DNA of 64,000 nucleotides, from assembly GCF_003633755.1 (NCBI RefSeq), contig NZ_RBIL01000001.1, positions 791,426 through 855,425 of the forward strand, written 5' to 3'. The position numbers and the translations under genes were made by a program. Origin of the DNA: Solirubrobacter pauli. GTDB taxonomy: Bacteria; Actinomycetota; Thermoleophilia; Solirubrobacterales; Solirubrobacteraceae. The notes beneath the pieces were generated by a model, which saw nothing but the letters and a program-made list of their open reading frames with translations, made no database searches and was not told the origin of the DNA. Shown one piece after another: positions 32,016 to 41,810 of the stretch (positions are counted from its first letter, which is position 1; each line of letters starts with the position of its first letter).

Positions 32016-34088
32016 ATGGCCATCCTGCATCCGAACAAGCCCGCGCGCCTGCTCTTCGACGAAGCTCATAGCCAGGCCTGGACGATCCGGCCTGAGGTCG
32101 CGCAGCGGATGCAGCCGGCTCATCCCGAGGACGTCTCGTACGTGAAGGCCGCGCGCCTGCTCGAGCAGCGCGACTTCACCGTCGCGGCGCACACCGACGG
32201 CCTGCTGACGCAGATCGACGCGGACGTGCTCGTGCTCGCGCACCCGTCCGACCCGCGCTGGGAGGCGACGACGGGCGTCGGCTCGCCCCAGCTCACCGCG
32301 GAAGAGATCGAGGCCATCCGGGCGTTCGTGCAGGCGGGTGGCGGCCTGGTCGTGCTCGGCGAGTGCGATCACGACCGCTACGGCAACAACCTCAATGCGC
32401 TCCTCGAGACGTTCGGCATCCAGATCGAGACGGCGACCGTGCAGGACTACGAGCAGTCCGACGGCACGCCGACCTGGATCCGCCCGCTGCTGACGTCCAA
32501 CGGCCGCGGCTCGACCGCCGACGTGCTCGCGCGCGTGAATGAGATCCGCCTGTACCGCGCCGGCACGCTGGCGACGACCAACGGCGCGAAGGTGATCGCG
32601 CGCGCCTCGACGACCGCCACGAAGCCGCACGCGCCGCTCGCGGTCGTCACCGAGTACGGCGCGGGCCGCGTCGTCGTGCTGTCGGACTCCGACCTGTTCG
32701 GCGACGACACGCTCGGCGAGTACGACCACGCCGACCTGTGGCTCAACCTCGTGTACTGGGTCGCGAACCCGTCGCTGCACCACGCCGAGGACGTCGCGCC
32801 GTCGGCCGCCAAGGCCGACCCGGCGTGGGCCGCGCTCAAGGGCGAGGTCGAGGCGCTGCGCGCGCTCCAGAACGCCGACGGCTCGATCGACGCCGACAAG
32901 CAGGCCGACGCCGACATCGAGGCGATCACGACCGCGATCGACGTCCTGCGCCCGCACTTCCCGCACCAGGCCGCCTACATCGACGCCCTGATCGCCGACC
33001 TGAACGCGTGGGACCTCGGCGTCCCGGACTTCACCGCGAGCCTCGAGGCGTTCCGCCCCGACCTGCAGCGCCGCGACGGCATCGAGCACCTCGTCGTGTT
33101 CCCGATGTACAAGCAGAACGGGCCGAGCGAGAAGGTGTTCGAGGCGCTGATCGTGCGCGTCCCGTGGCCCGAGTGGCTGGCGCAGCTCGAGGCGACCCGC
33201 TTCCAGAACCCGAAGTTCGTGCCGGTGACGTTCGTGGACCGCACCTCCGGCTACGAGTCCAACTCGGCCGTGCTGTTCCCGGAGACGGTCTCCGTCGCCG
33301 GCACGCCGGCCAACCACTTCGGCGCGATCTTCTGCGACCGCGAGGCCGCACGCCTGCGCGCCGTCGCCACCAAGGCCGCGGACGTGCTGAGCCTCAACCT
33401 CGCGCCCGATGCGGCGGCACTGCTGGCGAGCCCCGAGCTCTCCCGCCAGGCGTTCGTGCTCTGGGACCTCATCCACGACCGCGCGCACAGCCGCGGCGAC
33501 CTCCCGTTCGACCCGTTCATGATCCGCCAGCGTCAGCCGTACTGGATGTACGCGCTGGAGGAACTGCGCTGCGACCTGACCGCGTTCGTCGAGGCCGTCA
33601 AGCTCGAGGAGGAGGGCTTCGCGTTCGCCCGCTACGTGCAGCACGCGATCCTGCTCGACCGCCTGTTCCGCTTCCCGATCACGGGCCCGCGCGTGCGCAA
33701 CTACGACGGGCTCGGCGGCCAGCTGCTCTTCGCCTACCTGCACAAGCACGAGCTCGTGCACTGGACCAACAACGAGCTGACGATCGAGTGGGACGGGATC
33801 GCCGAGGGCGTCGCCAACCTGCGCGCCGAGGTCGAGGAGCTCTACCGCAACGGGATCGACTCGACCAAGCCGCAGTACTGGGCGGCCGCGCACGACCTCG
33901 TGTCCACGTACGTCAAGCCGGCGGCCGACAGCGCGTGGCGCAAGGACGTCCGCGAGCTGAGCGACCAGGGCGACCCGCGCCGGTTCATCGACCTCGTGCA
34001 GCCCGACGAGTTCCCGCTCTCGCTGTTCTACATCTCGTTGCAGGCCAAGCTCGACGAGACGGTCGTGGCCGCCGGGGCCGCCGCGTGA
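32016..34088 (+). CDS. Two-domain protein: GATase-like N-terminus and DUF6421-like C-terminus
   Basis: The 690-residue product joins an N-terminal Rossmann-like domain (residues 1 to about 250: RLLFDEAHSQAW, FVQAGGGLVVLGECDHD, VVVLSDSDLFGDD, resembling DUF4350/GATase-like folds) to a C-terminal part (about 300-690) like the family labelled DUF6421, with VLWDLIHDRAHSRGDLPFDPF, a His/Asp-rich helix that may bind metal, and YLHKHELVHWTNN. It is coupled to the SDR gene by GTGA and divergent from an Lrp regulator, a grouping I recall from other actinobacteria. Role unknown; a metabolic enzyme partnered with the SDR is inferred. Confidence 0.75.
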   Translation: MAILHPNKPARLLFDEAHSQAWTIRPEVAQRMQPAHPEDVSYVKAARLLEQRDFTVAAHTDGLLTQIDADVLVLAHPSDPRWEATTGVGSPQLTAEEIEAIRAFVQAGGGLVVLGECDHDRYGNNLNALLETFGIQIETATVQDYEQSDGTPTWIRPLLTSNGRGSTADVLARVNEIRLYRAGTLATTNGAKVIARASTTATKPHAPLAVVTEYGAGRVVVLSDSDLFGDDTLGEYDHADLWLNLVYWVANPSLHHAEDVAPSAAKADPAWAALKGEVEALRALQNADGSIDADKQADADIEAITTAIDVLRPHFPHQAAYIDALIADLNAWDLGVPDFTASLEAFRPDLQRRDGIEHLVVFPMYKQNGPSEKVFEALIVRVPWPEWLAQLEATRFQNPKFVPVTFVDRTSGYESNSAVLFPETVSVAGTPANHFGAIFCDREAARLRAVATKAADVLSLNLAPDAAALLASPELSRQAFVLWDLIHDRAHSRGDLPFDPFMIRQRQPYWMYALEELRCDLTAFVEAVKLEEEGFAFARYVQHAILLDRLFRFPITGPRVRNYDGLGGQLLFAYLHKHELVHWTNNELTIEWDGIAEGVANLRAEVEELYRNGIDSTKPQYWAAAHDLVSTYVKPAADSAWRKDVRELSDQGDPRRFIDLVQPDEFPLSLFYISLQAKLDETVVAAGAAA

Positions 34089-34666
34089 TCGCGGTCACCG
34101 GCGGAGGCGGCGCGCTCGGGCGCGCGGTCGTCGCGCGCCTGGAGGCCGACGGGCACGGCGTGTCCGCGCCGCGCAGCGCCGAGGTGGACCTGCTGGACGC
34201 GGCGCAGACGCAGCGCTGGGCCGATTCGCTCGAGCGCGTCGACGCGCTCGTGCACCTCGTCGGCGGCTGGCGCGGCGGCGTCGACCCCGACGACACCGCC
34301 TGGCTGCAGGCGCAGCTCCTGACCACGGTGCAGAACGCGTCGCGCGCGTTCCTGGAGCCGCTGAAGACGAGCGGCGGGCGCTTCGTCATGGTGTCCTCCA
34401 AGCAGGCGGTCGCGCCGACGTGGGCGAACGCCGCCTACGCGGCCGCGAAGGCCGCCGCCGAGGCGTGGACGTTCGCCTTGTCGGACGAGATCACCGCCAA
34501 CGTGATCGCCGTCAACGCGATCGTCACGCCGGAGATGCGCGAGGCCAAGCCCGACGCGAAGTTCGCGTCCTTCACCGACGTGGCGCAGATCGCCGACGCG
34601 ATCGCGTTCCTGCTCTCCCCCGCGGCCGAGAAGATGAACGGCCAGCGGCTCGCGCTACACGGCTGA
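34085..34666 (+). CDS. Short-chain dehydrogenase/reductase
   Basis: The 193-residue SDR starts at GTG 34085, overlapping the upstream stop (GTGA). Motifs: N-terminal glycine-rich TGGGGALG, a short D-A-L-V-H-L-V-G-G strand (NNAG-type position), catalytic YAAAKAAAEAW with Tyr and Lys four apart and Ser in MVSSKQ. It is shorter than usual (about 250), with a compact N-terminal half. It forms an operon with the DUF6421-like gene. Confidence 0.88.
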   Translation: MIAVTGGGGALGRAVVARLEADGHGVSAPRSAEVDLLDAAQTQRWADSLERVDALVHLVGGWRGGVDPDDTAWLQAQLLTTVQNASRAFLEPLKTSGGRFVMVSSKQAVAPTWANAAYAAAKAAAEAWTFALSDEITANVIAVNAIVTPEMREAKPDAKFASFTDVAQIADAIAFLLSPAAEKMNGQRLALHG

Positions 34667-34819
34667 GTGCCCTGAGTCGGAAGTCCGCGCGTGCATAGCG
34701 GGCCCGATCGTCGTGGCTGGGGGACGCCGGTGATCCAGCGCATACTGGTGGTACGTGCGGGATCGCCGGCGGCCGCCAGGCGCGGCGAGACGCCCGGTAG
34801 GTGCCCGCGGAATTCCGGG

Positions 34820-35260
34820 TCAGGGCACCGATCGCCGCATCACGATCCGGGTCTCGGTCTGCGCCGCGCCGCCCTGCTGGCGGAGCGCGCGGACCGTCCG
34901 GTCGAGGTCGTCGGCGTCCATGCAGGCGACGCTGACCTGGTAGTCCCAGCGGCCCGTGAGGAACAGCACCTCGCGCACCGCGTCCAGCCCGCCCGCCAAC
35001 CGCTCGAAGTGCGCGCTGTCCGTGGACGGCATCAGCCGCACGTCGATCAGCGCCTCGAGCGAGCGGCCGAGGGTCTGCGCGTCGACGGTCGCGCTGAAGC
35101 CGGTGATCACGCCCGCACGCTGCAGGCGGCGCACGCGGTCGGCGGCGCCGTGCGGCGAGAGGCCCACCTCCGCGCCGATCGACGCGAACGGCGCCCTTCC
35201 GTTTCGGAGAAGGATCTTGAGGATCCGGTGATCTGTCTCGTCAAGGGCTACCGATTTCAC
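34820..35260 (-). CDS. Lrp/AsnC regulator, AldR-like
   Basis: The product is 146 residues from GTG 35260 (VKSVALDETDHRIL). Winged helix with FASIGAEVGLSPHGAADRVRRL and a C-terminal RAM domain (VREVLFLTGRWDYQVSVACMD). It is divergent from the alanine dehydrogenase gene with about 70 bp between them, the arrangement of AldR and ald in other actinobacteria, so it probably activates ald in response to alanine. The start has no strong ribosome site. Confidence 0.88.
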   Translation of the reverse strand: MKSVALDETDHRILKILLRNGRAPFASIGAEVGLSPHGAADRVRRLQRAGVITGFSATVDAQTLGRSLEALIDVRLMPSTDSAHFERLAGGLDAVREVLFLTGRWDYQVSVACMDADDLDRTVRALRQQGGAAQTETRIVMRRSVP

Positions 35261-35329
35261 AGTGACGCTCGATCCGCGCTGTGGACCCGTGGATGATCGC
35301 ACGGTTACCCCAGCCTTGGAGAGAACCCA

Positions 35330-36438
<1,109 letters not shown>

Positions 36439-36442
<4 letters not shown>

Positions 36443-36690
36443 TCCTGCTCTTCGTCGGGCCAGTGGCCGTGCGCGCCGAAGTACTCGCGCGCGGCCTCTT
36501 CCCGGTCGCGTTCCTCGTCGCCGGCCACGCCGAGCCGGAACAGCCAGTTGAGCAGCAGCACGGACAGGCCGGAGCCGACGAGCATCGCCCAGCCGTCCCA
36601 GCGGATCTCGTCCTCGATGGCGAACAACAACACGAATCCCCCCACCACGAGGGCGAACGGGATCCCGTAGCGCAGGGTCAAGAGGGGCAT
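36439..36690 (-). CDS. Small two-helix membrane protein
   Basis: The 83-residue product has two hydrophobic helices (about 7-25 and 33-52), then an acidic Glu/Asp/Arg tail ending GHWPDEEQD. It matches a common small actinobacterial membrane protein of unknown role. The stop overlaps the ald stop by 4 nt on the opposite strand. Confidence 0.75.
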
Positions 36691-36822
36691 GCACACAGCA
36701 TCGCCCTCAGGGCCCGCCTGGACCATCGGGTTTTCCCACGGATCAGGGCTCGACCTCGGTCCAGTTCCCGCGCTTGTGCCCGCGCGATCGGTGCGTTTAG
36801 ATTCGGCCTCTCGGGAGGACGT

Positions 36823-37008
36823 ATGTACTACTTGCTCATCGACAGCTACGGTGCCTCGCTGGCCGCGTTCCCATCGCCCACGCTGGCCTTGCAGGCCTAC
36901 CACGCGATGCTGCGCGACGACCAGCGCGCCGCGGACAGCCTCTCCGTCCTCGAGTGCGACAACGAGGGCACGGCGATCAGCAGCCTGGCCGCGCCCGTCA
37001 CGATCTAG
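36823..37008 (+). CDS. Small hypothetical protein, 61 aa
   Basis: Starts MYYLLIDSYGASLAAF behind a strong GGGAGGAC site. Hydrophobic N-terminal strand, then AYHAMLRDDQRAADSLSVLE, suggesting a single small alpha/beta domain. It lies 3 nt before the SDR at 37012 and is probably co-transcribed with it. No family recognised. Confidence 0.7.
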   Translation: MYYLLIDSYGASLAAFPSPTLALQAYHAMLRDDQRAADSLSVLECDNEGTAISSLAAPVTI

Positions 37009-37011
37009 GTC

Positions 37012-37839
37012 GTGACTCTCAAGGACAAGACGCTGTTCATCTCCGGCGGCAGCCGCGGGATCGGACTGCAGATCGCACTGCGGGCCGCGCGTGACGGGGC
37101 GAACGTCGCGCTGATCGCCAAGACCGCCGAGCCGCATCCGAAGCTGCCCGGAACGGTGTTCACGGCCGCCGAGGAGATCGAGGCCGCGGGCGGGAAGGCG
37201 CTGCCGATCGTCGGCGACATCCGGGACGAGGGCAGCGTCGACGAGGCGGTCGCGAAGACGGTGGAGGCGTTCGGCGGGATCGACGTGTGCGTCAACAACG
37301 CGTCCGCGATCAACCTGTCCAGGACGCAGGACCTGCCGGTGCGCCGCTACGACCTGATGCAGTCGATCAACGCGCGCGGCACGTTCGTCGTCTCCCGCGC
37401 GTGCCTGCCGCACCTCAAGCGGGCCGAGAACCCGCACATCCTCACGCTCTCGCCGCCGATCTCACTCGAGCCGCGTTGGCTCGGGCCGCACATCGGCTAC
37501 ACGCTCTCCAAGTACGGGATGAGCCTGCTCGCGCTCGGCCTGGCCGAGGAGCTGCGGGAGGACGGGATCGCGTCCAACGCGCTCTGGCCGCGCACGCTGA
37601 TCGCGACCGCGGCGGTGCAGAACCTGCTCGGTGGGGACGCCGCGATGCAGGTCTCGCGCAAGCCCGAGCTGTACGCGGACGCCGCCTACGCGGTGATCAC
37701 GAAGCCCAGCCGCGAGTGCACCGGCAACACGTTCCTGTGCGAGGACGTGCTGCGCGCCGAGGGCGTGACCGACTTCGACCAGTACGCGTACGTCCCCGGC
37801 TCCACGCCGCAGGTCGACTTGTTCGTCGACAGCCTCTAG
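37012..37839 (+). CDS. Short-chain dehydrogenase, HSDL2-like
   Basis: The product is 275 residues from GTG 37012. Glycine motif SGGSRGIG (about 11-18), CVNNAS, ILTLSPPIS and catalytic YTLSKYG (Tyr-x-x-x-Lys). Extended substrate loop with AKTAEPHPKLPGTV and conserved ALWPRT and GNTFLCEDVL, characteristic of the hydroxysteroid dehydrogenase-like 2 group; the exact substrate (acyl or sterol-like) is not determined. Confidence 0.9.
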   Translation: MTLKDKTLFISGGSRGIGLQIALRAARDGANVALIAKTAEPHPKLPGTVFTAAEEIEAAGGKALPIVGDIRDEGSVDEAVAKTVEAFGGIDVCVNNASAINLSRTQDLPVRRYDLMQSINARGTFVVSRACLPHLKRAENPHILTLSPPISLEPRWLGPHIGYTLSKYGMSLLALGLAEELREDGIASNALWPRTLIATAAVQNLLGGDAAMQVSRKPELYADAAYAVITKPSRECTGNTFLCEDVLRAEGVTDFDQYAYVPGSTPQVDLFVDSL

Positions 37840-37891
37840 TTTTCGTACTGACACATTGGACGCGCGCGGTTCTTGATACTGCGCGTTGAGA

Positions 37892-40369
37892 ATGGGCGCA
37901 GCCCTCAAGACCGCCGCCGGACTCGCCTCTGAGCTCCTCGAGCGGCGGAGTCCTGCGGTCGCGCGCCGGCTCGCGCCACGCGAGCGCGCCGTGGAGCTGA
38001 CCGCGGCAGGCCTGTTCCTCGTGGTCGCCGGGGTGATGGGCGCCGCGGCGGACCCGGAGCCGGTCACCACCGCGGCGCTGCTCGTGGCGTCGTACGCGCT
38101 CGTGCGACGGGTCCGGTTCCCGTTCGGCCCGGGGCTCATCCGGCCGACGCAGGTCGTGTTCGTGCCGATGCTGTTCCTCACGCCCGCGGCGGCGGTGCCG
38201 CTGCTGGTGACGCTCGGCGCGGTGGGAGGCGAGCTGCCGGACCTTTTGCGCAAGCGGGCGCATCCGGAGCGCCTGGCGGTCGTGGTGGCCGACGGCTGGT
38301 ACGCGATCCCGCCCGCGATCGTCGTCGCGCTGGCCGGCGATCCGACGCTGCTGGTGCTCTGCCTCGCGTTGCTCGCGCAGTTCGCCGGCGACCTCACGGC
38401 GTCCGCCGCGCGCGAGTGGTTCGGCGCGCGGATCACGCTCGGTGAGCTGCTGCCGGTGCTCGCGCTCGTGTACCTGATCGACGCGACGCTCGCCCCCATC
38501 GGCTTCCTCGCCGCGCGTGCCTCCGAGGTGCACGACTACGCGTACCTGCTGGCGGTCGCCCCGGCCGCGCTGCTCGGGTTGATCGCGGGTGAGCGCTCGC
38601 AGCGGATCGAGCACGAGCTGGAGCTCGAGCGGGCGTTCCGGCGTTCGACACGTGCGCTCGACGCCCGCGCCGAGGATCTCCGCCGCCAGGCCGGCAGGCT
38701 CCAGAGCGGCGACGCGCCCGAGGACCGCGCGCGGCTGGAGCAGATCCTGCTGGCCACGACGGTCGAGGCGCTGCGGGCCGACGCCGGCCGGCTGTCGGAG
38801 ATCGGCGAGGACGGCCGGTTGCACGCGCGGATGGTGATCGGCGAGGGCGGCGCGGCGCTCGAGCTGGCGGAGCTCGCGCTCGGGGCGCCGCAGGCGGACG
38901 CGCTCGCGATCGGCGTCGGCCACGACCACGTGCTGGCGGTCATGCGCTCGGCCGCGCCCTTCAGCGCGGTCGAGCGCGACCTCCTCGAGCACCTCGCCGC
39001 GCAGGCGGCGGTGACGCTCGAGAACCTGCGCCTGGAGGAGCTGATGCGCCGCAAGGAGGCCGAGCTGCGGACGATCCTTGAAGGCGTCACGGACGCGATC
39101 GCCGCCGAGGACCCGGACGGCCGGCTCGTGTTCGCCAACGGTGCCGCGACACGGCTGCTCGACGGCGCCGCCACCCTCGGCGACGCGCTCGGCGTCGCCC
39201 CCACGCTCCTCCCCAGCCGCCACGTGCTCGCGGGCGCGCCGGCCGAGCCGCTCGTGATCAAGCGCGAGCGGCGCTGGGCGCGCGTGCGGGCCAGCCCGGT
39301 GCTCGAGGGCACCCGGACACGGCTGGCGATCAGCGTCATCGAGGACATCACCGAGATCAAGCAGGCCGAGGAGTCGCAGCGCTTCCTGGCCGAGGCCTCG
39401 CGGGCGCTCGCGTCCTCGTTGCAGCTCGACCGCACGCTGCCCGAGGTCACGCGCCTCGCCGCGCGCCACTTCGACGGCGCGTGCGTGATCGAGCTCGACG
39501 GCACCCAGCGCTTCCGCGCGGGGACCGGCATGCCGTCGGTGCTGTTCCCGCTGCACCAGGGCCGGATGCTGCTCGGCGGAAGCGTCGACCACGCCACCGG
39601 CGGGGAGCTGGCGCTGCGCGTCGGCAACGCGGTCGAGAACGCGCGCCTGTACCGCCAGCGGGAGGCGATCGCGCACACGCTCCAGCAGTCGCTGCTGCCG
39701 CCGGAGCTGCCGAAGATCCCCGGCCTGGACGTCGCCGCGCTCTATCGCCCGGCGGGTGAGGTCAACGAGGTCGGTGGCGACTTCTACGACCTGTTCGGCA
39801 CCGGGCGCGACGAGTGGTTCGCGGTGGTCGGCGATGTCTGCGGCAAGGGTGCGGAGGCCGCCGCGGTCACGGCGCTCGCGCGCTACACGATCCGGGCCGC
39901 GGTGACGCGCCACCGCTCCCCCGCGAACGTCCTGCGCTGGCTGAACGCGGCGATGCTGCGCCAGCAGGCCGACCGCTTCGTGACGCTCGCCTGCGTGCGC
40001 ATCGAGCTCGCGGACGTGGTCACAGTGACGGTCGCCTGCGGCGGGCACCCGGCGCCGCGCGTGCTGCGGTCGACCGGGCTCGTCGAGGAGCTCGGCGCGA
40101 TCGGCACCGTGGTCGGCCTGCTGGAGGCGGTCGCGGCCGAGGACCGCACGACACGGCTCGCTCCCGGCGACGCGCTCGTGCTCTACACGGACGGCCTGAC
40201 CGAGGCGCGCGCCCCGCACGTGATGACGCCCGCGCAGCTCGACTCCGCCGTCGCCGGTGCCCGCCGGCTCGACGCGCGCGGGATCGTCGAGCACCTGTCG
40301 GCGCAGGTGCCCGATCCGCTGCGCGACGACCTTGCTCTCCTGGCGTTGAAAGTTCAGCCTTTGGAGTAG
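37892..40369 (+). CDS. Membrane PAS/GAF-type PP2C (SpoIIE) phosphatase
   Basis: The product is about 825 residues from ATG 37892 (TTG 37886 possible). Several N-terminal hydrophobic helices (about 30-235), a coiled region and GAF-like part (about 240-380), a PAS-like domain (ILEGVTDAIAAEDPDGRLVFAN), a second GAF-like part, then a SpoIIE/RsbU phosphatase (about 595-825) with VGGDFYDLF, GDVCGKG, LYTDGLTEAR and RDDLALL, the metal-binding Asp set. Likely dephosphorylates an anti-sigma antagonist in a stress or partner-switching pathway. No partner genes nearby. Confidence 0.9.
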   Translation: MGAALKTAAGLASELLERRSPAVARRLAPRERAVELTAAGLFLVVAGVMGAAADPEPVTTAALLVASYALVRRVRFPFGPGLIRPTQVVFVPMLFLTPAAAVPLLVTLGAVGGELPDLLRKRAHPERLAVVVADGWYAIPPAIVVALAGDPTLLVLCLALLAQFAGDLTASAAREWFGARITLGELLPVLALVYLIDATLAPIGFLAARASEVHDYAYLLAVAPAALLGLIAGERSQRIEHELELERAFRRSTRALDARAEDLRRQAGRLQSGDAPEDRARLEQILLATTVEALRADAGRLSEIGEDGRLHARMVIGEGGAALELAELALGAPQADALAIGVGHDHVLAVMRSAAPFSAVERDLLEHLAAQAAVTLENLRLEELMRRKEAELRTILEGVTDAIAAEDPDGRLVFANGAATRLLDGAATLGDALGVAPTLLPSRHVLAGAPAEPLVIKRERRWARVRASPVLEGTRTRLAISVIEDITEIKQAEESQRFLAEASRALASSLQLDRTLPEVTRLAARHFDGACVIELDGTQRFRAGTGMPSVLFPLHQGRMLLGGSVDHATGGELALRVGNAVENARLYRQREAIAHTLQQSLLPPELPKIPGLDVAALYRPAGEVNEVGGDFYDLFGTGRDEWFAVVGDVCGKGAEAAAVTALARYTIRAAVTRHRSPANVLRWLNAAMLRQQADRFVTLACVRIELADVVTVTVACGGHPAPRVLRSTGLVEELGAIGTVVGLLEAVAAEDRTTRLAPGDALVLYTDGLTEARAPHVMTPAQLDSAVAGARRLDARGIVEHLSAQVPDPLRDDLALLALKVQPLE

Positions 40370-40851
40370 GGGTCGATCCAGACGTCGTCGATCCGCAGCG
40401 ACCCGGTCGCGCTCGTGAAGCGGAAGCGCACGTCCTGCTCGCCCAGCACGTTCAAGACGACCGGCAGCACGGGCGACGGTGCCCACGCGCCCGTGCCGAG
40501 CACGACCCCGACCGGCACCTCGAGGCCGCCCTCGGTGAGCACGGAGACGGCGAGCGTGCCGGTCCCGCGGACGAAGAAGCGCAGCGTCGGATGCACGAGG
40601 GTGATGCACACCGGCGCGGTGAGGGCGCTGGCGCCGGCCGGGAGGCTGAGCGACTCGGAGCCGCCGCTCCACGGGTGCCCGCCGGGAACGACCGCCGCGC
40701 CGTCGAGCGTCCACGTCTCGGGCGCGGCCTGGTAGTGGGCAAAGTCCAGCCAGGGCGTGAACGGCTTCGAGAGCGGCTGGTCGATGCACGCCTGAGCGGC
40801 GGGGGCGGCGAACAACAGCGCGGTGAGCGCGAGCAGCAGTGGCCGGAGCAT
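40354..40851 (-). CDS. Secreted beta-rich protein, 165 aa
   Basis: Signal peptide 1-21 (LLLALTALLFAAPAAQA), a Cys just after it (ACIDQP) and a second Cys near 102. The mature part is all-beta with GTGTLAVSVLTEGG and a closing SLRIDDVWIDPY, typical of carbohydrate-binding-like jelly-roll domains. Its 3' end overlaps the convergent phosphatase gene by 16 nt. Binding function inferred only. Confidence 0.75.
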   Translation of the reverse strand: MLRPLLLALTALLFAAPAAQACIDQPLSKPFTPWLDFAHYQAAPETWTLDGAAVVPGGHPWSGGSESLSLPAGASALTAPVCITLVHPTLRFFVRGTGTLAVSVLTEGGLEVPVGVVLGTGAWAPSPVLPVVLNVLGEQDVRFRFTSATGSLRIDDVWIDPYSKG

Positions 40852-40879
40852 GAAGGCGCTATCCCCCGCTTGCCCGCAC

Positions 40880-41704
40880 CTATATCTGGTAGACCTTCAG
40901 CAGCCGCTTCTCGTGCTCGGCGTCGATCCGCGCGATCAGCTCGATGTGCGGCTCGAGGCCCGATCCGCGCAGCTTCGTCGCCATCAGGTTGTCGAGCTGG
41001 AAGACGCCGGCGGAGTTGTTCATCGCCACCTCGACGCGCACCGCGCGCTCCTGCCCCGGCACGATCCGGACCTCGTCGATCGCCGCCGCCGACAGCGAGT
41101 GGATGTTCGGCAGGCTCGTCTCGAACGCGACCCGGGAGCGGCCCTGCTCCATGTCCAGCGCGTCGGCGACGCGGACGATGCCGGCCTCGAGCGTCAGCGG
41201 CCGCCCGCCCTTGCGGTGGCCGATGATCGCGTGCGTGATCTCGGCCGCGACGATGGTGCGCTCGGGCTCCTCGTAGACCTTCTCCAGCAGCTCGTCGAGC
41301 AGGTCGGCGGCGAGGTGGAGGCTGTAGACCTCGTGGTCGATCCGGTGGATCGACATGCCGAGGTCGTGCAACAGGCAGCCACCGGCGATCACCACCTCGG
41401 CGTCCTTGTGCGACATCGAGAAGTCCTTCTCCATCGAGGACTCCAGCCCGGCGCGGTGCAGCAGCCGGAACAGGTGCAGCGCGCGGTTGAGCACGATCTG
41501 CAGGTGCACCCAGGAGTGGTCGTTCATGTCCATCCGGGTCGCCGTGACCTGCTGCATGTGCCAGCGGGCCTTGAGCCGGAGGCTGCCGTTCGCGTTCTCG
41601 AGGAAGCGGGAGAGCTTCGGGTTGCGCTCGGTGGGCGCGTGGATGCGCATCGCCGCGATGGCTTCGCGCGGCGTGAGGGGAGGGTCGGACATCGCGCCAC
41701 GCAT
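40880..41704 (-). CDS. HD-domain phosphohydrolase
   Basis: The product is 274 residues from ATG 41704 (GGTGAG upstream; ATG 41692 also possible). HD-type metal-binding motifs: first His in WVHLQIVLNRALHL, the HD pair in GGCLLHDLGMSIH, then EITHAIIGHRKGG and D in VADALDME. A soluble cytoplasmic hydrolase of nucleotides or a phosphodiester is typical of the family; the specific substrate cannot be told. No signal peptide. Confidence 0.87.
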   Translation of the reverse strand: MRGAMSDPPLTPREAIAAMRIHAPTERNPKLSRFLENANGSLRLKARWHMQQVTATRMDMNDHSWVHLQIVLNRALHLFRLLHRAGLESSMEKDFSMSHKDAEVVIAGGCLLHDLGMSIHRIDHEVYSLHLAADLLDELLEKVYEEPERTIVAAEITHAIIGHRKGGRPLTLEAGIVRVADALDMEQGRSRVAFETSLPNIHSLSAAAIDEVRIVPGQERAVRVEVAMNNSAGVFQLDNLMATKLRGSGLEPHIELIARIDAEHEKRLLKVYQI

Positions 41705-41810
41705 GATCTCACCGTGCAGCGACCTGCACGCCCAAAGCCCTTCCAACCCTCATGAGAAGTTGATTAGCTGAGCTTTATGGAGGGGTGGATCCAGAGTGAG
41801 AGGAAGAGGG

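Noticed and set aside
31590-33893. Very long minus-strand ORF of 767 codons
   Set aside because: Shadow of the DUF6421-like gene: Arg/Val/Ala/Leu-rich translation of the opposite strand's third-position bias.
37697-40789. A 1030-codon minus-strand ORF
   Set aside because: Antisense shadow of the SDR and SpoIIE-phosphatase genes, no motifs.
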